Source of the DNA: Luteimonas marina | Lineage (GTDB): Bacteria; Pseudomonadota; Gammaproteobacteria; Xanthomonadales; Xanthomonadaceae | DNA length: 64,000 bases | Reading direction: 5' to 3' | NCBI RefSeq assembly: GCF_007859325.1 | Contig: NZ_VOHK01000001.1 | Location: forward strand, 558,001 to 622,000 | Shown: piece after piece, positions 1 through 7,751 of the stretch | How the letters are laid out: each line of letters opens with the position of its first letter | How positions within the stretch are numbered: position 1 is the stretch's first letter | Made by a program: the position numbers and the translations under genes | The notes under the pieces: model-generated | Told to the model about the DNA's origin: nothing | Seen by the model: only the letters and a program-made list of their open reading frames with translations | The model's database searches: none

Positions 1-179
1 ATAGCGAAACACTTCTTAATGCAGTTCGTCCTGATGAGCTCATTGTGGTCGGCTATGAGAAAGGCGGAACCAAGGCCAACAGAGTGTCGAATTCGGCAGA
101 TGTGGAGGCTGAAATCAACAGAACCGGCTTCGGTCTCGGTTACTACTATCTAGCAGATGCTGTGGAGTCATGCCGATGA
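1..179 (+). CDS. C-terminal end of an AAA-type ATPase (partial)
   Basis: The gene enters from the left edge; the frame that starts at base 3 stays open for 58 codons and stops at 177-179. The visible tail contains RPDELIVVGYE followed by an acidic stretch and GLGYYYLADAVE. This resembles the end of AAA_21/OLD-like ATPases, where an ExV-V segment precedes a helix and a final GLGxxYL motif. No Walker motif is in view. The next gene starts inside the last codons (10-nt overlap), so the two are very likely translated together. The call rests on a short tail and on the partner gene. Confidence 0.5.
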   Translation, partial: SETLLNAVRPDELIVVGYEKGGTKANRVSNSADVEAEINRTGFGLGYYYLADAVESCR

Positions 180-712
180 AGCCGGCATTTCTCGTTGACG
201 GCGTCACGGAACAGAAGTTCATACAGACCATTTGCAAGGATCGACCTGTCAAGATCATAAATTGCAATGGTGATTCAGTGTCAGCAGAAGCTATTGCGAA
301 GCGGGCAGCGTCGCTGATTCGGCTCTGGGGAGGGCGCTGTTTTCCCATCGTCATCTTGGTAGACCGTGAGTCGAGAGGAGAATCTGCTGAGAATTTCTGT
401 GCCACGCTGGTTGACTCTATTCGAGACGAAGGCATCGAAGATCAGTTGATCGTCGGAGTGGCAGACAGAATGATCGAGAATTGGATGCTTGGGGATCCCG
501 ATATCTGGCCTGATGCGGAAGATTTAGATGATGTTGATGGCTTCCGTGGATCATCCGTGGTCAAGCAACGGATGCCCGAATATGGAAAGGCAGCAAATGG
601 TCCGAGTTTGCTTGCTCGATGTAAAGCAAGTGCAATTTCATTGCGTAGTCGATCCTTCCGTACATTCATTGACCAACTGTCGCTGTTGAGGTGCGCGTGG
701 TTGCGGCGTTAA
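170..712 (+). CDS. DUF4276/TOPRIM-like protein, partner of the upstream ATPase
   Basis: This 180-residue protein opens with a beta strand followed by VDGVTEQKF, the acidic 'VEGxTE' signature seen in TOPRIM-like DUF4276 and OLD nuclease domains. Further acidic residues sit at ILVDRES and ENWMLGDPD. The start at 170 overlaps the ATPase stop. Known relatives form two-gene ATPase plus TOPRIM modules, several of which act against phage or plasmids; I infer the same here without proof. Local base composition is lower in GC than the rest of the window, which suggests transfer. The last nine or so residues are arginine-rich and may be altered by the repeat debris that begins just downstream. Confidence 0.55.
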   Translation: MPMKPAFLVDGVTEQKFIQTICKDRPVKIINCNGDSVSAEAIAKRAASLIRLWGGRCFPIVILVDRESRGESAENFCATLVDSIRDEGIEDQLIVGVADRMIENWMLGDPDIWPDAEDLDDVDGFRGSSVVKQRMPEYGKAANGPSLLARCKASAISLRSRSFRTFIDQLSLLRCAWLRR

Positions 713-720
713 CCGCCAAA

Positions 721-746
721 ATAATGGGGGCAGGTTCATTTTCCCG
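721..746 (+). repeat. REP-associated motif, copy 1 (GGGTCAGGTTCATTTT family)
   Basis: The copy reads ATAATGGGGGCAGGTTCATT and on. It belongs to a family repeated at 930, 1450 and 1552 in this window, and it flanks a transposase remnant. One base differs from the consensus core (C for T). Confidence 0.6.
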
Positions 747-779
747 AGGCCGCCGCCGGCCTCTCGCGCGACCTGACTT

Positions 780-932
780 TCATGCTCCGGCCAATGAGAT
801 GGTCTCGATGCTCCGGCGGAAGCGGTCGTTGTCGAATGCCTTGCTTTGTCGGGTATGGGCGCGTAGCGCGTCGGCATCGGCGTGGTCGGACTCGGCGTCG
901 AACGGGGCGCGATAGGCGCGCAGGTGGGTGAA
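780..932 (-). pseudogene. C-terminal remnant of a REP-associated Y1 transposase (RAYT)
   Basis: On the minus strand the open frame reads THLRAYRAPFDAE, then DALRAHTRQSKAF and DRFRRSIETI before a stop at 780. This matches the C-terminal tail of IS200/REP-associated transposases, where a YRALF-like segment is followed by 'LRxxTxxGxxxGxxxFxxxIE'. The HUH domain and catalytic Tyr are absent, so the fragment cannot be active. It is bracketed by two same-orientation copies of the REP motif (721-746 and 930-956). Confidence 0.55.
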
Positions 933-956
933 AAATGGGTCAGATTCATTTTTCAG
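930..956 (+). repeat. REP-associated motif, copy 2
   Basis: The copy reads AAAAATGGGTCAGATTCATT with one change in the core. It directly abuts the transposase remnant. An apparent GTG start at 928 lies inside it and should not be used for the next gene. Confidence 0.6.
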
Positions 957-975
957 ATGTTCGGGAACTGATCTT

Positions 976-1428
976 ATGGAAAGTAGAAGCAATCGCGTAG
1001 TCTCGTTCATATCAAATCTAATGCCGTCGTATCACGGTTGTAGGGTAGGTGATGAGTGGTGCGCAGAGTCATTGGATGACGGGACGCTCATACTCCCGAT
1101 AGCCGACGGCGTTGAAGATTCGGATCAGGCTTGGGTCAAAGTCAGGTGGCAAGGTTCTTCTCATCGTCAGTCAGAGATGCTGGCTGACAATTTGGCTACT
1201 GTCGCAGTTATTCGGCACGTGAGCTTGCATTACGCCGGACAGCCGATCGATCGGTCGGCTCAAGAAATCGAGTTTCTTTCGCGCCACTACGAATTCAAGA
1301 CTGGCGGAAGTTTGTATCTACCTTATGAGAGGGCGCCGAGTGGTCTCGTGGCAAGTGTGGCCAACGCCGTCGGGCGGCTGGGAGAAGCTGCAGTAATTGA
1401 GGTGCTCAAAAAGGCGGCAGGATTTTAA
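976..1428 (+). CDS. hypothetical protein, 150 residues
   Basis: I do not recognise this protein. It has no signal peptide, membrane segment or known motif; it is acidic in the N-terminal half and ends in a helix ending KKAAGF. The ATG at 976 is chosen because the longer frame would start within the repeat at 930-956. A later ATG at 1021 is possible. GC content is well below that of the core genes, and the gene sits between repeat copies, so it is probably accessory. It may be cargo left between transposase fragments. Confidence 0.45.
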   Translation: MESRSNRVVSFISNLMPSYHGCRVGDEWCAESLDDGTLILPIADGVEDSDQAWVKVRWQGSSHRQSEMLADNLATVAVIRHVSLHYAGQPIDRSAQEIEFLSRHYEFKTGGSLYLPYERAPSGLVASVANAVGRLGEAAVIEVLKKAAGF

Positions 1429-1449
1429 TGTCCGGCAAAAACGGAGTCC

Positions 1450-1479
1450 AAAAATGGGGTTAGGTTCACTTTTCCCCGG
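1450..1479 (+). repeat. REP-associated motif, copy 3
   Basis: The copy reads AAAAATGGGGTTAGGTTCAC followed by TTTTCCCC, close to the family consensus. It lies just after the stop of the hypothetical gene. Confidence 0.6.
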
Positions 1480-1551
1480 AAAGGGTCTCAGAGACACTTT
1501 CTGGATGATCAGTTGACGACTATCGACCCAACAGACTGCGGGATGTCGTGC

Positions 1552-1606
1552 CAAAAAAGGGTCAGGTTCATTTCCCCACGCAGGAAAAATGAACCTGACC
1601 CCATTT
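1552..1606 (+). repeat. REP-associated inverted pair (hairpin)
   Basis: A direct copy (GGGTCAGGTTCATTT, 1559-1573) is followed 13 nt later by its exact reverse complement (AAATGAACCTGACCC). Together they form a stable hairpin, as in the bimeric elements mobilised by REP-associated transposases. It sits between the accessory segment and the chromosomal VOC gene. Confidence 0.7.
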
Positions 1607-1611
1607 GCTCC

Positions 1612-2031
1612 TCAGGTCTCCGGCGCCCGCATTTCGCAGTTCACCATCCACGACACGCCGAAGCGGTCGGTGCACATGCCGAAACGTTCGGCCCAGAATG
1701 TCTTCTCCAGCGGCATGGCCACCTTGCCGCCTTCTGAAATTCCAGCGAACAGGCGTTCTGCTTCCGCCACGTCCTGTGTGTTGATCGACAGCGAGAAGCC
1801 GCCGAACGGCGCGGCGTGTTCGGGCGGGCAGTCCGCGCCCATCAGGATGGAGCCGTCGGGGAAGCGCAGCGTGGCGTGCATGATCTTGCTGCCGTCGCCG
1901 CCCGGCGCCTCGTCGACCATCGGCGACTCAGCCCAGGTGTGGCTGAACAGGCAGTCGGCGCCGAGCGCCCGCTGGTAGAAGTCGAAGGCGGCCTTGCAGT
2001 CGCCGTTGGGGAAACTGAGGTACGGATTCAT
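1612..2031 (-). CDS. VOC-family (PhnB/glyoxalase-like) protein
   Basis: The 139-residue protein begins MNPYLSFPNGDCKAAFDFYQ, the usual opening of PhnB-type vicinal-oxygen-chelate proteins. It continues with SILMGAD, GFSLSINTQD, and ends FGMCTDRFGVSWMVN, the typical terminal strand of the family. VOC proteins bind metal through paired beta-alpha-beta-beta-beta modules. Members of this subfamily are cytosolic and mostly have no assigned substrate, and none can be named here. It stands alone. Confidence 0.8.
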   Translation of the reverse strand: MNPYLSFPNGDCKAAFDFYQRALGADCLFSHTWAESPMVDEAPGGDGSKIMHATLRFPDGSILMGADCPPEHAAPFGGFSLSINTQDVAEAERLFAGISEGGKVAMPLEKTFWAERFGMCTDRFGVSWMVNCEMRAPET

Positions 2032-2109
2032 GCGGCGGTCCTCGGGGCGGGCAGGTGGGAGTGCCGGATTCTAGCGCCGCCCCGGGGCCGGTTTGGTCTG
2101 GCGGTTTCC

Positions 2110-2511
2110 TCAGTTGCCCAGGATCCTGGCCACCAGGCCGGTGGCCAGTTCGATCATGTAGTAGGTGTCGTCCTGGGGATGCGGACGCACGTAGGTGTAG
2201 CCGGCAGGCGGCGCGGCCAGGCCGTAGGCGCGGTAGTCGTTGATGTAGTAGCGCGACTGGCGATACTCCACCGGGATGTGCTGGCCGCGGGCCCAGCGGC
2301 GATGGGCCTTCCGGTCTTCGCGCACGGCCTTCCAGTAGGCCTTCTCGGCCTTCTCGTAGTCCTTGCGGGCGCGCTTCTCGGCCTTGCCGCGCTCCTTCCA
2401 GTAGTCGCGTTCGGCCTTCCGCTCATGGCGGTCGTGATCCCGAGCGTCCACGGCGCCGGCGGCGGAGGCGGCGAAGGTGGCGAGCGCGGCAGCGAGCAGG
2501 ATGCGTTTCAT
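2110..2511 (-). CDS. RcnB-family secreted protein
   Basis: Starting at 2511, the protein is about 133 residues with a signal peptide (MKRILLAAALATFAASAAGA). A highly charged Lys/Arg/Glu/Trp region with repeated YWK/AEK units follows, then a C-terminal domain containing YYINDYRAYGL and a final YVRPHPQDDTYYMIELATG segment. That layout matches RcnB-like periplasmic proteins, which in E. coli are linked to nickel/cobalt homeostasis. A longer reading from 2547 adds 12 residues that would spoil the signal peptide. Whether it handles metals here is unknown. Confidence 0.75.
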   Translation of the reverse strand: MKRILLAAALATFAASAAGAVDARDHDRHERKAERDYWKERGKAEKRARKDYEKAEKAYWKAVREDRKAHRRWARGQHIPVEYRQSRYYINDYRAYGLAAPPAGYTYVRPHPQDDTYYMIELATGLVARILGN

Positions 2512-2796
2512 GGCGGCGACCTCGTGACTGGAGGGAACGGGGTCCATCCTGTCGGAAGCGACGTGAATGCAGGTCCGACGGGGGAACTTTCTGGATCGAG
2601 GTGCAGGCGGCAGTCAGCAAGGTCGAGGCGGCGTGGCGGTGGAAGAGGGGGCGCAGGGAATTCATCCGGCACCCCCTCGATTCGCACCACGGCTATCCGC
2701 CGATCTGATGATCGCGTGCCGCTGCAAAACCTCTCCAGCGCAGGCCGCGCCGCTCCACTGCTACCCTTGCGGCCCCTCCGGCGAAACCATGGCCCG

Positions 2797-3672
2797 ATGA
2801 CATCGCTCCGCGTCGCGTTGATCTTCCTGGCCATCGTCGCCAGCACCGTGCTGCATGTGCCGCTGCTGCTGGCGGCGGCGCTGGTGAAGGCGCTGCTGCC
2901 GTCCGCGCGCCTGCGGCGGGCGTTCAATTCGGTGCTGACGGGGCTCGCCGAGAACTGGATCTCCTTCAACACCTGGCTGATCGACCGCTACAGCCTCGCG
3001 CGCTTCGAGGTCTCCGGGCTGGAGGGACTGCAGGTCGATGGCCACTACCTGGTGCTGGCCAATCACCAGAGCTGGGTGGACATCGTGGTGCTGCAGAAGG
3101 CGCTGAACCGGCGCATTCCGCTGATGCGCTTCTTCCTGAAGCGGCAGCTGTTCTGGGTGCCGCTGCTGGGGCTGGCGTGGTGGGCGCTGGATTTCCCGTT
3201 CATGGGGCGCCACACGCGCGCGCAGATCGCGCGCAACCCGGAACTCGGGCGGCGCGACATGGAGGCCACGCAGCGGGCCTGCGCGAAGTTCCGCGACATT
3301 CCGGTCTCGGTGATGAACTTCGTCGAAGGCACGCGCTTCACGCCGGGCAAGCACGCGCGGCAGGCATCGCCGTACCGGCACCTGCTCAAGCCCAAGGCGG
3401 GCGGGGTGGCGTATGTGCTGGAGGCGATGGGCGATGCGCTGCACGGCATCGTCGACGTGACCATCGCCTATCCGGGCCGCATCCCGACCCTGCTCGACCT
3501 GATGGCCGGTCGCGTGCCGGCGGTGCACGTGTCGGTGCGGCAACGACCGCTGCCGCTGGAGATCCTCGCCGGCGGCGAGAGCGACGATCGTGTCCGGCGC
3601 GCACGATTCCAGCAATGGATCAACGCGCTCTGGCAGGAGAAGGATGCGGAGCTGTCGAAGGTGTTGGACTAG
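2797..3672 (+). CDS. PlsC-type membrane acyltransferase (YihG-like)
   Basis: The 291-residue protein has an N-terminal hydrophobic segment (residues 4-33). An NHQSWVD motif (catalytic His90-x4-Asp95) follows, and then NFVEGTRFTP, the substrate-binding FxEGTR motif of glycerolipid acyltransferases. The length and the C-terminal region match the E. coli YihG/YihG-like group, inner-membrane enzymes that acylate lysophospholipids. Start chosen at the ATG at 2797; upstream frame extensions lack family similarity. Confidence 0.85.
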   Translation: MTSLRVALIFLAIVASTVLHVPLLLAAALVKALLPSARLRRAFNSVLTGLAENWISFNTWLIDRYSLARFEVSGLEGLQVDGHYLVLANHQSWVDIVVLQKALNRRIPLMRFFLKRQLFWVPLLGLAWWALDFPFMGRHTRAQIARNPELGRRDMEATQRACAKFRDIPVSVMNFVEGTRFTPGKHARQASPYRHLLKPKAGGVAYVLEAMGDALHGIVDVTIAYPGRIPTLLDLMAGRVPAVHVSVRQRPLPLEILAGGESDDRVRRARFQQWINALWQEKDAELSKVLD

Positions 3673-3810
3673 ACGCCGGGCGGGAAGAAGGCAAACCCGA
3701 TCCTGTTCGGCTGCAGGCGAATGAAGTCCATTCCGGTCATTGATGGAAGCGGTCTCGGACACGACCGGGACACGGGATGTCCTTCGAGAACATCGATCGA
3801 AAGCAGGGGC

Positions 3811-3848
3811 AGGTGGACATTTCCGCGCCTTGCAGGGAAAGTGCACCT
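3811..3848 (+). repeat. degenerate REP-type inverted repeat upstream of the hexosaminidase gene
   Basis: AGGTGGACATTTCC and GGAAAGTGCACCT form imperfect arms around an 11-nt loop. The layout resembles the 1552-1606 hairpin (CAGGTTCATTTCCCC, then GCAGG, then AAATGAACCTG) with substitutions. It is probably an old copy of that family. Confidence 0.35.
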
Positions 3849-3871
3849 CACTTTCGTTCCCCGTGCGGTGT

Positions 3872-5404
3872 ATGACGTCCATGAACTTCAAAGCCTTGCT
3901 GTTCGGCCTGTTGACCGTCGCGAGCATCGGTTGCAGTGAGTCCCCGGCCGCCGCCGCTTCCGTTGCTTCCGCGCCCGCGGCGCATCTCGTGCCGGTGCCG
4001 CAGTCGGCCAAGACTCACCCTGGTGAGTTGGGATTGTCGGCCGCGGTGAAGCTGGATGTGGATGCGGCGGCGCCCAACGCGCGGCGCACGCTGGAGGAAG
4101 CGCTGGCCGGGTTGGGCATCGCCATCGACGATGCGGCGGCGACGCGCATCCGGCTGCAGCTGACGGACGATGCGGCGCTGGGCGAGGAGGGCTATCGACT
4201 GGTGGTGGCCGATGACGTGCAGCTGAGCGCCCGGACCGATGTCGGCCTGCTGCATGCGGTGCAGAGCCTGCGCCAGTTGCTGCCGGCGCAGGCGCAGCAG
4301 GCGTACCGGCTGCCGCGCGTCGAGATCGTCGATGCGCCGGCTTACCGCTGGCGCGGCCTGTCGCTGGACGTGGCCAGGAGCTTCCTGTCGGTCGAGTATC
4401 TGGAGAAGACCATCGATCGCATGGCGTTCTTCAAGCTGAACCGGCTGCACCTGCACCTCACCGACGACCAGGGCTGGCGCATCGAGATCAAGCGCTATCC
4501 GAAGCTGGTGGAGATCGGCGGCGCCAGTGCGGTCGAGGGCGGGCGCAGTGGCTGGTACACGCAGGAGCAGCTGAAGCACCTGGTGGCCTATGCGCAGGCG
4601 CGCGGCATCACCATCGTGCCGGAGATCGACCTGCCCGGTCACGTGCAGGCGGCGCTGGCGTCGTACAACGAGCTGGCCTGCGACGACGTGGAGAACCTGT
4701 CGCCCTATTCGGGGCTGGAGGTGGGTTTCAGCGTCCTGTGCCTGGACAAGCCGGACGTGGTGTATCCCTTCGTCCGCCATGTGCTGGAGGAAGTGCTGGC
4801 GATCTTCCCGTCGCAGGAGATCCACGTCGGCGGCGACGAGATCAAGCATCCGCTGTACGCCGATTTCGTGGCCCGGGCCGCGGCGATGGTGGACGAGATG
4901 GGGCGCACCGCCATCGTCTGGGAAGAGGGTTCGGTGGCCGACACCAAACCCGATGTCCTGCTGCAGCTGTGGAACGACAGCTACGACATTGCCGCGGCGG
5001 TCGAGAAGGGGCATCCGCTGATCCTGTCGCCGTGCTCGTATTTCTACATCGACCACGGCAATTACGCGGGCCAGCCCCAGACCTACGACTGGTGCCGCAA
5101 GGAGGGCGTACCGCTGGCGCGGCTCTACAGCTTCGACCCCGCGCCGTTCAGGACCGCGGTCGGCATCGAGGCGGCGCTGTGGACGGAACTGGTGCACACC
5201 GACGAGGCCGCGGACAACCGCCTGTGGCCGCGTCTGGCCGCGTCGGCGGAGCTGGCCTGGAGCCCGGCTGGACAGCGCAGCTACGAAGGTTTCCGGCAGC
5301 GCATGGGTGCATTGCGCACGCATCTGGATGCGATGGGAATCCGTTACCACCCCGAGCCGGATCTGGGCTGGGCGGATGCGGAGACGGAAGCCGCCGCTCC
5401 CTGA
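3872..5404 (+). CDS. GH20 beta-N-acetylhexosaminidase, lipoprotein
   Basis: The 510-residue protein carries a lipoprotein signal peptide ending SIGC (Cys21). An N-terminal GH20b-like domain is followed by the catalytic barrel beginning YRWRGLSLDVARSF. HLTDDQGWRIEI and the catalytic Asp322-Glu323 pair in IHVGGDE are present, with DLPGH and a C-terminal WTELVHTDEAADNRLWPR segment. These are hallmarks of exo-acting hexosaminidases that remove terminal GlcNAc/GalNAc from chitooligosaccharides or peptidoglycan fragments. A second ATG at 3881 is possible. It is not in an operon, and no chitin genes lie nearby. Confidence 0.93.
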   Translation: MTSMNFKALLFGLLTVASIGCSESPAAAASVASAPAAHLVPVPQSAKTHPGELGLSAAVKLDVDAAAPNARRTLEEALAGLGIAIDDAAATRIRLQLTDDAALGEEGYRLVVADDVQLSARTDVGLLHAVQSLRQLLPAQAQQAYRLPRVEIVDAPAYRWRGLSLDVARSFLSVEYLEKTIDRMAFFKLNRLHLHLTDDQGWRIEIKRYPKLVEIGGASAVEGGRSGWYTQEQLKHLVAYAQARGITIVPEIDLPGHVQAALASYNELACDDVENLSPYSGLEVGFSVLCLDKPDVVYPFVRHVLEEVLAIFPSQEIHVGGDEIKHPLYADFVARAAAMVDEMGRTAIVWEEGSVADTKPDVLLQLWNDSYDIAAAVEKGHPLILSPCSYFYIDHGNYAGQPQTYDWCRKEGVPLARLYSFDPAPFRTAVGIEAALWTELVHTDEAADNRLWPRLAASAELAWSPAGQRSYEGFRQRMGALRTHLDAMGIRYHPEPDLGWADAETEAAAP

Positions 5405-5482
5405 AGGGAACTTCCGGAAATTGTCATTGGCTCTGCGGGAAACCCCGACTTTGCTGGGGGACGTCCCGAGGTTTGCCCCGTG

Positions 5483-5516
5483 CTTGACCAGCCTTCGGCT
5501 GTTGTAGAGCGCTTCG
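5483..5516 (+). repeat. TTGACCAGCC hairpin element
   Basis: CAGCC-TTC-GGCTG forms a small stem-loop inside a 34-nt unit that recurs nearly unchanged near 10535, 28080 and 32405. In those places it interrupts the centre of a GTCATCCC palindrome. Confidence 0.7.
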
Positions 5517-5572
5517 CAGGCGCAGGCTCCATACCGTGGTCGGTTTCACGGCCTGCGATGTCGGAAGAGGTC

Positions 5573-5645
5573 GTCATCCCCGCGCAGGCGGGGATCCAGC
5601 GTCTTTGCATAGAGCAAAATGGATCCCGGCTTTCGCCGGGATGAC
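5573..5645 (+). repeat. GTCATCCC/GGGATGAC palindromic element
   Basis: Each end is a short hairpin (CCCCGCG...CGGGG and CCCGGC TTTC GCCGGG). The two ends face each other across a spacer containing GCGTCTTTGC. The same element recurs at 6516, 13401, 25609, 28006, 39392, 44265, 45221, 53069 and 56094. Confidence 0.8.
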
Positions 5646-5702
5646 GATGGCTTTTGCTTCTGCGATCGCGAAAAGGCCCTTTGAGGGCCAGCGATCGCTG
5701 CT

Positions 5703-5728
5703 GGATTTCTCACTGCGTTCGAAATGAC
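5703..5728 (+). repeat. half copy of GTCATTTCG/CGAAATGAC family
   Basis: GGATTTCTCACTGCGTTCGA followed by AATGAC equals the right arm of the complete palindrome at 10729-10798. Confidence 0.65.
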
Positions 5729-5807
5729 AGATCCGGGATTCCCGGAGATTCCATGAAGCCGGTTCTGTACCCTGTCACCCACCCCCGACGTCAGGAGAAG
5801 CGGCAGG

Positions 5808-6503
5808 ATGCAGACCGACGAACTCGTATCGCTGTTCGACCAGCAGGCGGCCGGCTACGACCAGCAGTGGGCGAAGACCGCGTCGATTCGCGATTGCCTG
5901 TACCTGATGCTGGTGCCCCTGTTCGCGGGGCTGCCCGCGCAGGCGCGGGTGCTGTGCGTGGGCGTGGGGACGGGCGTGGAGATGGCGCACCTGGCACGGA
6001 CGTTCCCGCAGTGGCGCTTCACCGCGGTGGAGCCTTCGTCGGCGATGCTCGAGGTCTGTCGCCAGCGTGCGGAATCGGACGGGTTCGCCGACCGCTGCAG
6101 CTTCCACCACGGGTTCGTGGACTCGCTGCCGGGGGACGCGGCCTACGATGCGGCGACCTGCTTCCTGGTGTCGCAGTTCCTGCTCGATCGCGATGCGCGC
6201 GTGCGCTTCTTCGCCGACATCGCGGCGCGGCTGCGCCCGGGCGGGCTGCTGGCGAGCTCGGACCTGGCCAGCGACGTCGCATCGCCCGCGTACGCGGTGC
6301 TGTTGCCGGCGTGGATGCGGATGATGCGCACGGCCGAGGTCTCGGACGAGGAGGTCGAGCGCATGCGCGCGGCGTACGCGCGCGACGTCGCGATCCTGCC
6401 GCCGGCGCAGGTGGCGTCGATCCTCGAAGAGAGTGGTTTCGCCGACCCGACGCAGTTCTTCCAGGCGGGGCTGATCCATGCCTGGATGAGCCGGCGGGCC
6501 TGA
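5808..6503 (+). CDS. class I SAM-dependent methyltransferase
   Basis: The 231-residue protein has the Rossmann methyltransferase motifs in order. Motif I is VLCVGVGTGVEMAHLA, with Val-Gly-Val-Gly in place of the commoner xDxGxGxG; then comes an acidic strand end (FTAVEPS), YDAATCFLVSQFL, and LRPGGLLASSDLA. It resembles small cytosolic methyltransferases of unknown substrate, and there is no functional context to name one. It ends 13 nt before a palindromic repeat. Confidence 0.82.
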   Translation: MQTDELVSLFDQQAAGYDQQWAKTASIRDCLYLMLVPLFAGLPAQARVLCVGVGTGVEMAHLARTFPQWRFTAVEPSSAMLEVCRQRAESDGFADRCSFHHGFVDSLPGDAAYDAATCFLVSQFLLDRDARVRFFADIAARLRPGGLLASSDLASDVASPAYAVLLPAWMRMMRTAEVSDEEVERMRAAYARDVAILPPAQVASILEESGFADPTQFFQAGLIHAWMSRRA

Positions 6504-6854
6504 TTCGCGGATGTCGTCATCCCCGCGAACGCGGGGATCCAGCGTCTTTGCATGGATCAAGACGGGTCCCCGCGTTGGCGCGAATGACGATGGCATTGTG
6601 CCGGCCATCATCGCGCCTCACGACTATGCGGAGCGCACGCGCGAATGAAGGATCTTGCGCGCGGAAATGGGGATTGCACCTGCGCTGGCGGCGGCTGCGC
6701 CCGCGCTGATGGAAGGCCGCGCGCGCCTCGCTGGAAGGATGCTGGGCGCTGCCGATCGTCCTGCCCGGAGCAAGACTGGCCGGGGCTTGCACGGCGATCC
6801 ACGTCCGGTGGGTCGCGTAGACTGCGGACACCGATTCGATCGAGGAGAGGGGCG
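6504..6854. other. 351-nt intergenic region
   Basis: It contains one GTCATCCC-type palindrome (6516-6588). I find no convincing gene in the remaining 260 nt. A strong ribosome binding site (AGGAGAGG, 6843-6850) closes the region and sets the start of the next gene. Confidence 0.6.
6516..6588 (+). repeat. GTCATCCC palindromic element
   Basis: The left arm is GTCATCCCCGCGAACGCGGG, the spacer has GCGTCTTTGC, and the right arm is worn (GGTCCCCGCGTTGGCGCGAA then TGAC). Confidence 0.75.
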
Positions 6855-7691
6855 TTGCGGACACTTGCATGGTTCCTGCTGCTGGTGAGCGGTGGGGCCG
6901 CAGCCGCCAGCCCGGCGTTCGACGTGCACGTGCACCTGCGCGAGGGCGAGGCGTCGCTGCGTGCCTACCAGGCCGATGTCGAGGCCGCGGGCATCGAACT
7001 GGCGGGCGTGGGCGCGATGTGGTTCGGCGGGCCGCACCAGGCGAGGCAGGGCGAACTGGAGAAGATCCGCGCCGGCAACGACGGCGTGATCGCGCTGGCG
7101 GCGAAGCATCCGCTGGTGCTGCCCATCGCCACGGTGCATCCCTACGACGAGGCCGCGGCGATGGAGGAACTGGCGCGCGTGGCCGCGGCCGGCGTGCGCG
7201 TGCTGAAGCTGCATGCGCATACGCAGGGCTTCGACGTTTCCGACCCGCGCGTCGAGGCGCTGGTGCGCAAGGCCGGCGAGCTCGGCGTGATCGTGCTGAT
7301 GGACAACGCCAACATCCTGCCCGGAGACAGCGAGAAGCTGTTCAACCTCGTGGTGCGCGTGCCCGGCACGACATTCGTCCTCGCGCACATCGGCGGCATG
7401 AACTTCCGTTTCTGGAACATCCTCGCGCTGGCGCGCACCGCCGACGGTTTCGCGATGGACAACCTGTACTTCGACATCTCCGGACCGGTGCTGCTGGCGG
7501 CCGATTCGCCGATCGAGGCCGAGTTCGTCTGGACGCTGCGCAACGTCGGCATCGACCGCGTGCTGCTCGGATCGGACTATCCGCAAATGGGGCTGGGTGC
7601 GATGGCGGATGCGCTGGAGCGACTCGACCTGAGCGACGAAGAGAAGGACAAGATCCGCGTCGGCAACGCGCGCAGGTTGTTCGGCCGCTGA
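6855..7691 (+). CDS. secreted TIM-barrel amidohydrolase (amidohydrolase_2 type)
   Basis: TTG is the best start: AGGAGAGG lies 4 nt upstream and the first 20 residues (MRTLAWFLLLVSGGAAAASP) make a signal peptide. The mature part opens FDVHVHLREG, the HxH metal-binding pair. LKLHAHTQG, LAHIGGMNF and a final LLGSDYPQMG with the barrel's last Asp follow. This matches amidohydrolase_2/ACMSD-like hydrolases or decarboxylases. The periplasmic location is unusual for the family and the substrate cannot be assigned. Confidence 0.82.
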   Translation: MRTLAWFLLLVSGGAAAASPAFDVHVHLREGEASLRAYQADVEAAGIELAGVGAMWFGGPHQARQGELEKIRAGNDGVIALAAKHPLVLPIATVHPYDEAAAMEELARVAAAGVRVLKLHAHTQGFDVSDPRVEALVRKAGELGVIVLMDNANILPGDSEKLFNLVVRVPGTTFVLAHIGGMNFRFWNILALARTADGFAMDNLYFDISGPVLLAADSPIEAEFVWTLRNVGIDRVLLGSDYPQMGLGAMADALERLDLSDEEKDKIRVGNARRLFGR

Positions 7692-7751
7692 AAGGCAGGA
7701 GTCGGATCAGGGTTCCCCATCCGATCCCGACCACTGCCAGCGAGCCACACC

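Larger units (their letters stand above)
5405..5807. other. 403-nt intergenic region packed with repeats
   Basis: No gene is supported. It contains a TTGACCAGCC hairpin (5483-5516), a full GTCATCCC palindrome (5573-5645) and a half copy of the GAAATGAC family (5703-5728). The downstream methyltransferase is preceded by an AGGAG-like site at about 5793-5797. Confidence 0.7.

Noticed and set aside
1429..1611. A second transposase C-terminal relic between motif copies 3 and 4
   Set aside because: The minus-strand frame has only a weak LRPFPGK-like similarity; I could not support it.
2512..2796. Possible small gene between the RcnB-like and acyltransferase genes
   Set aside because: Short frames on both strands lack ribosome sites, family motifs and sensible composition.
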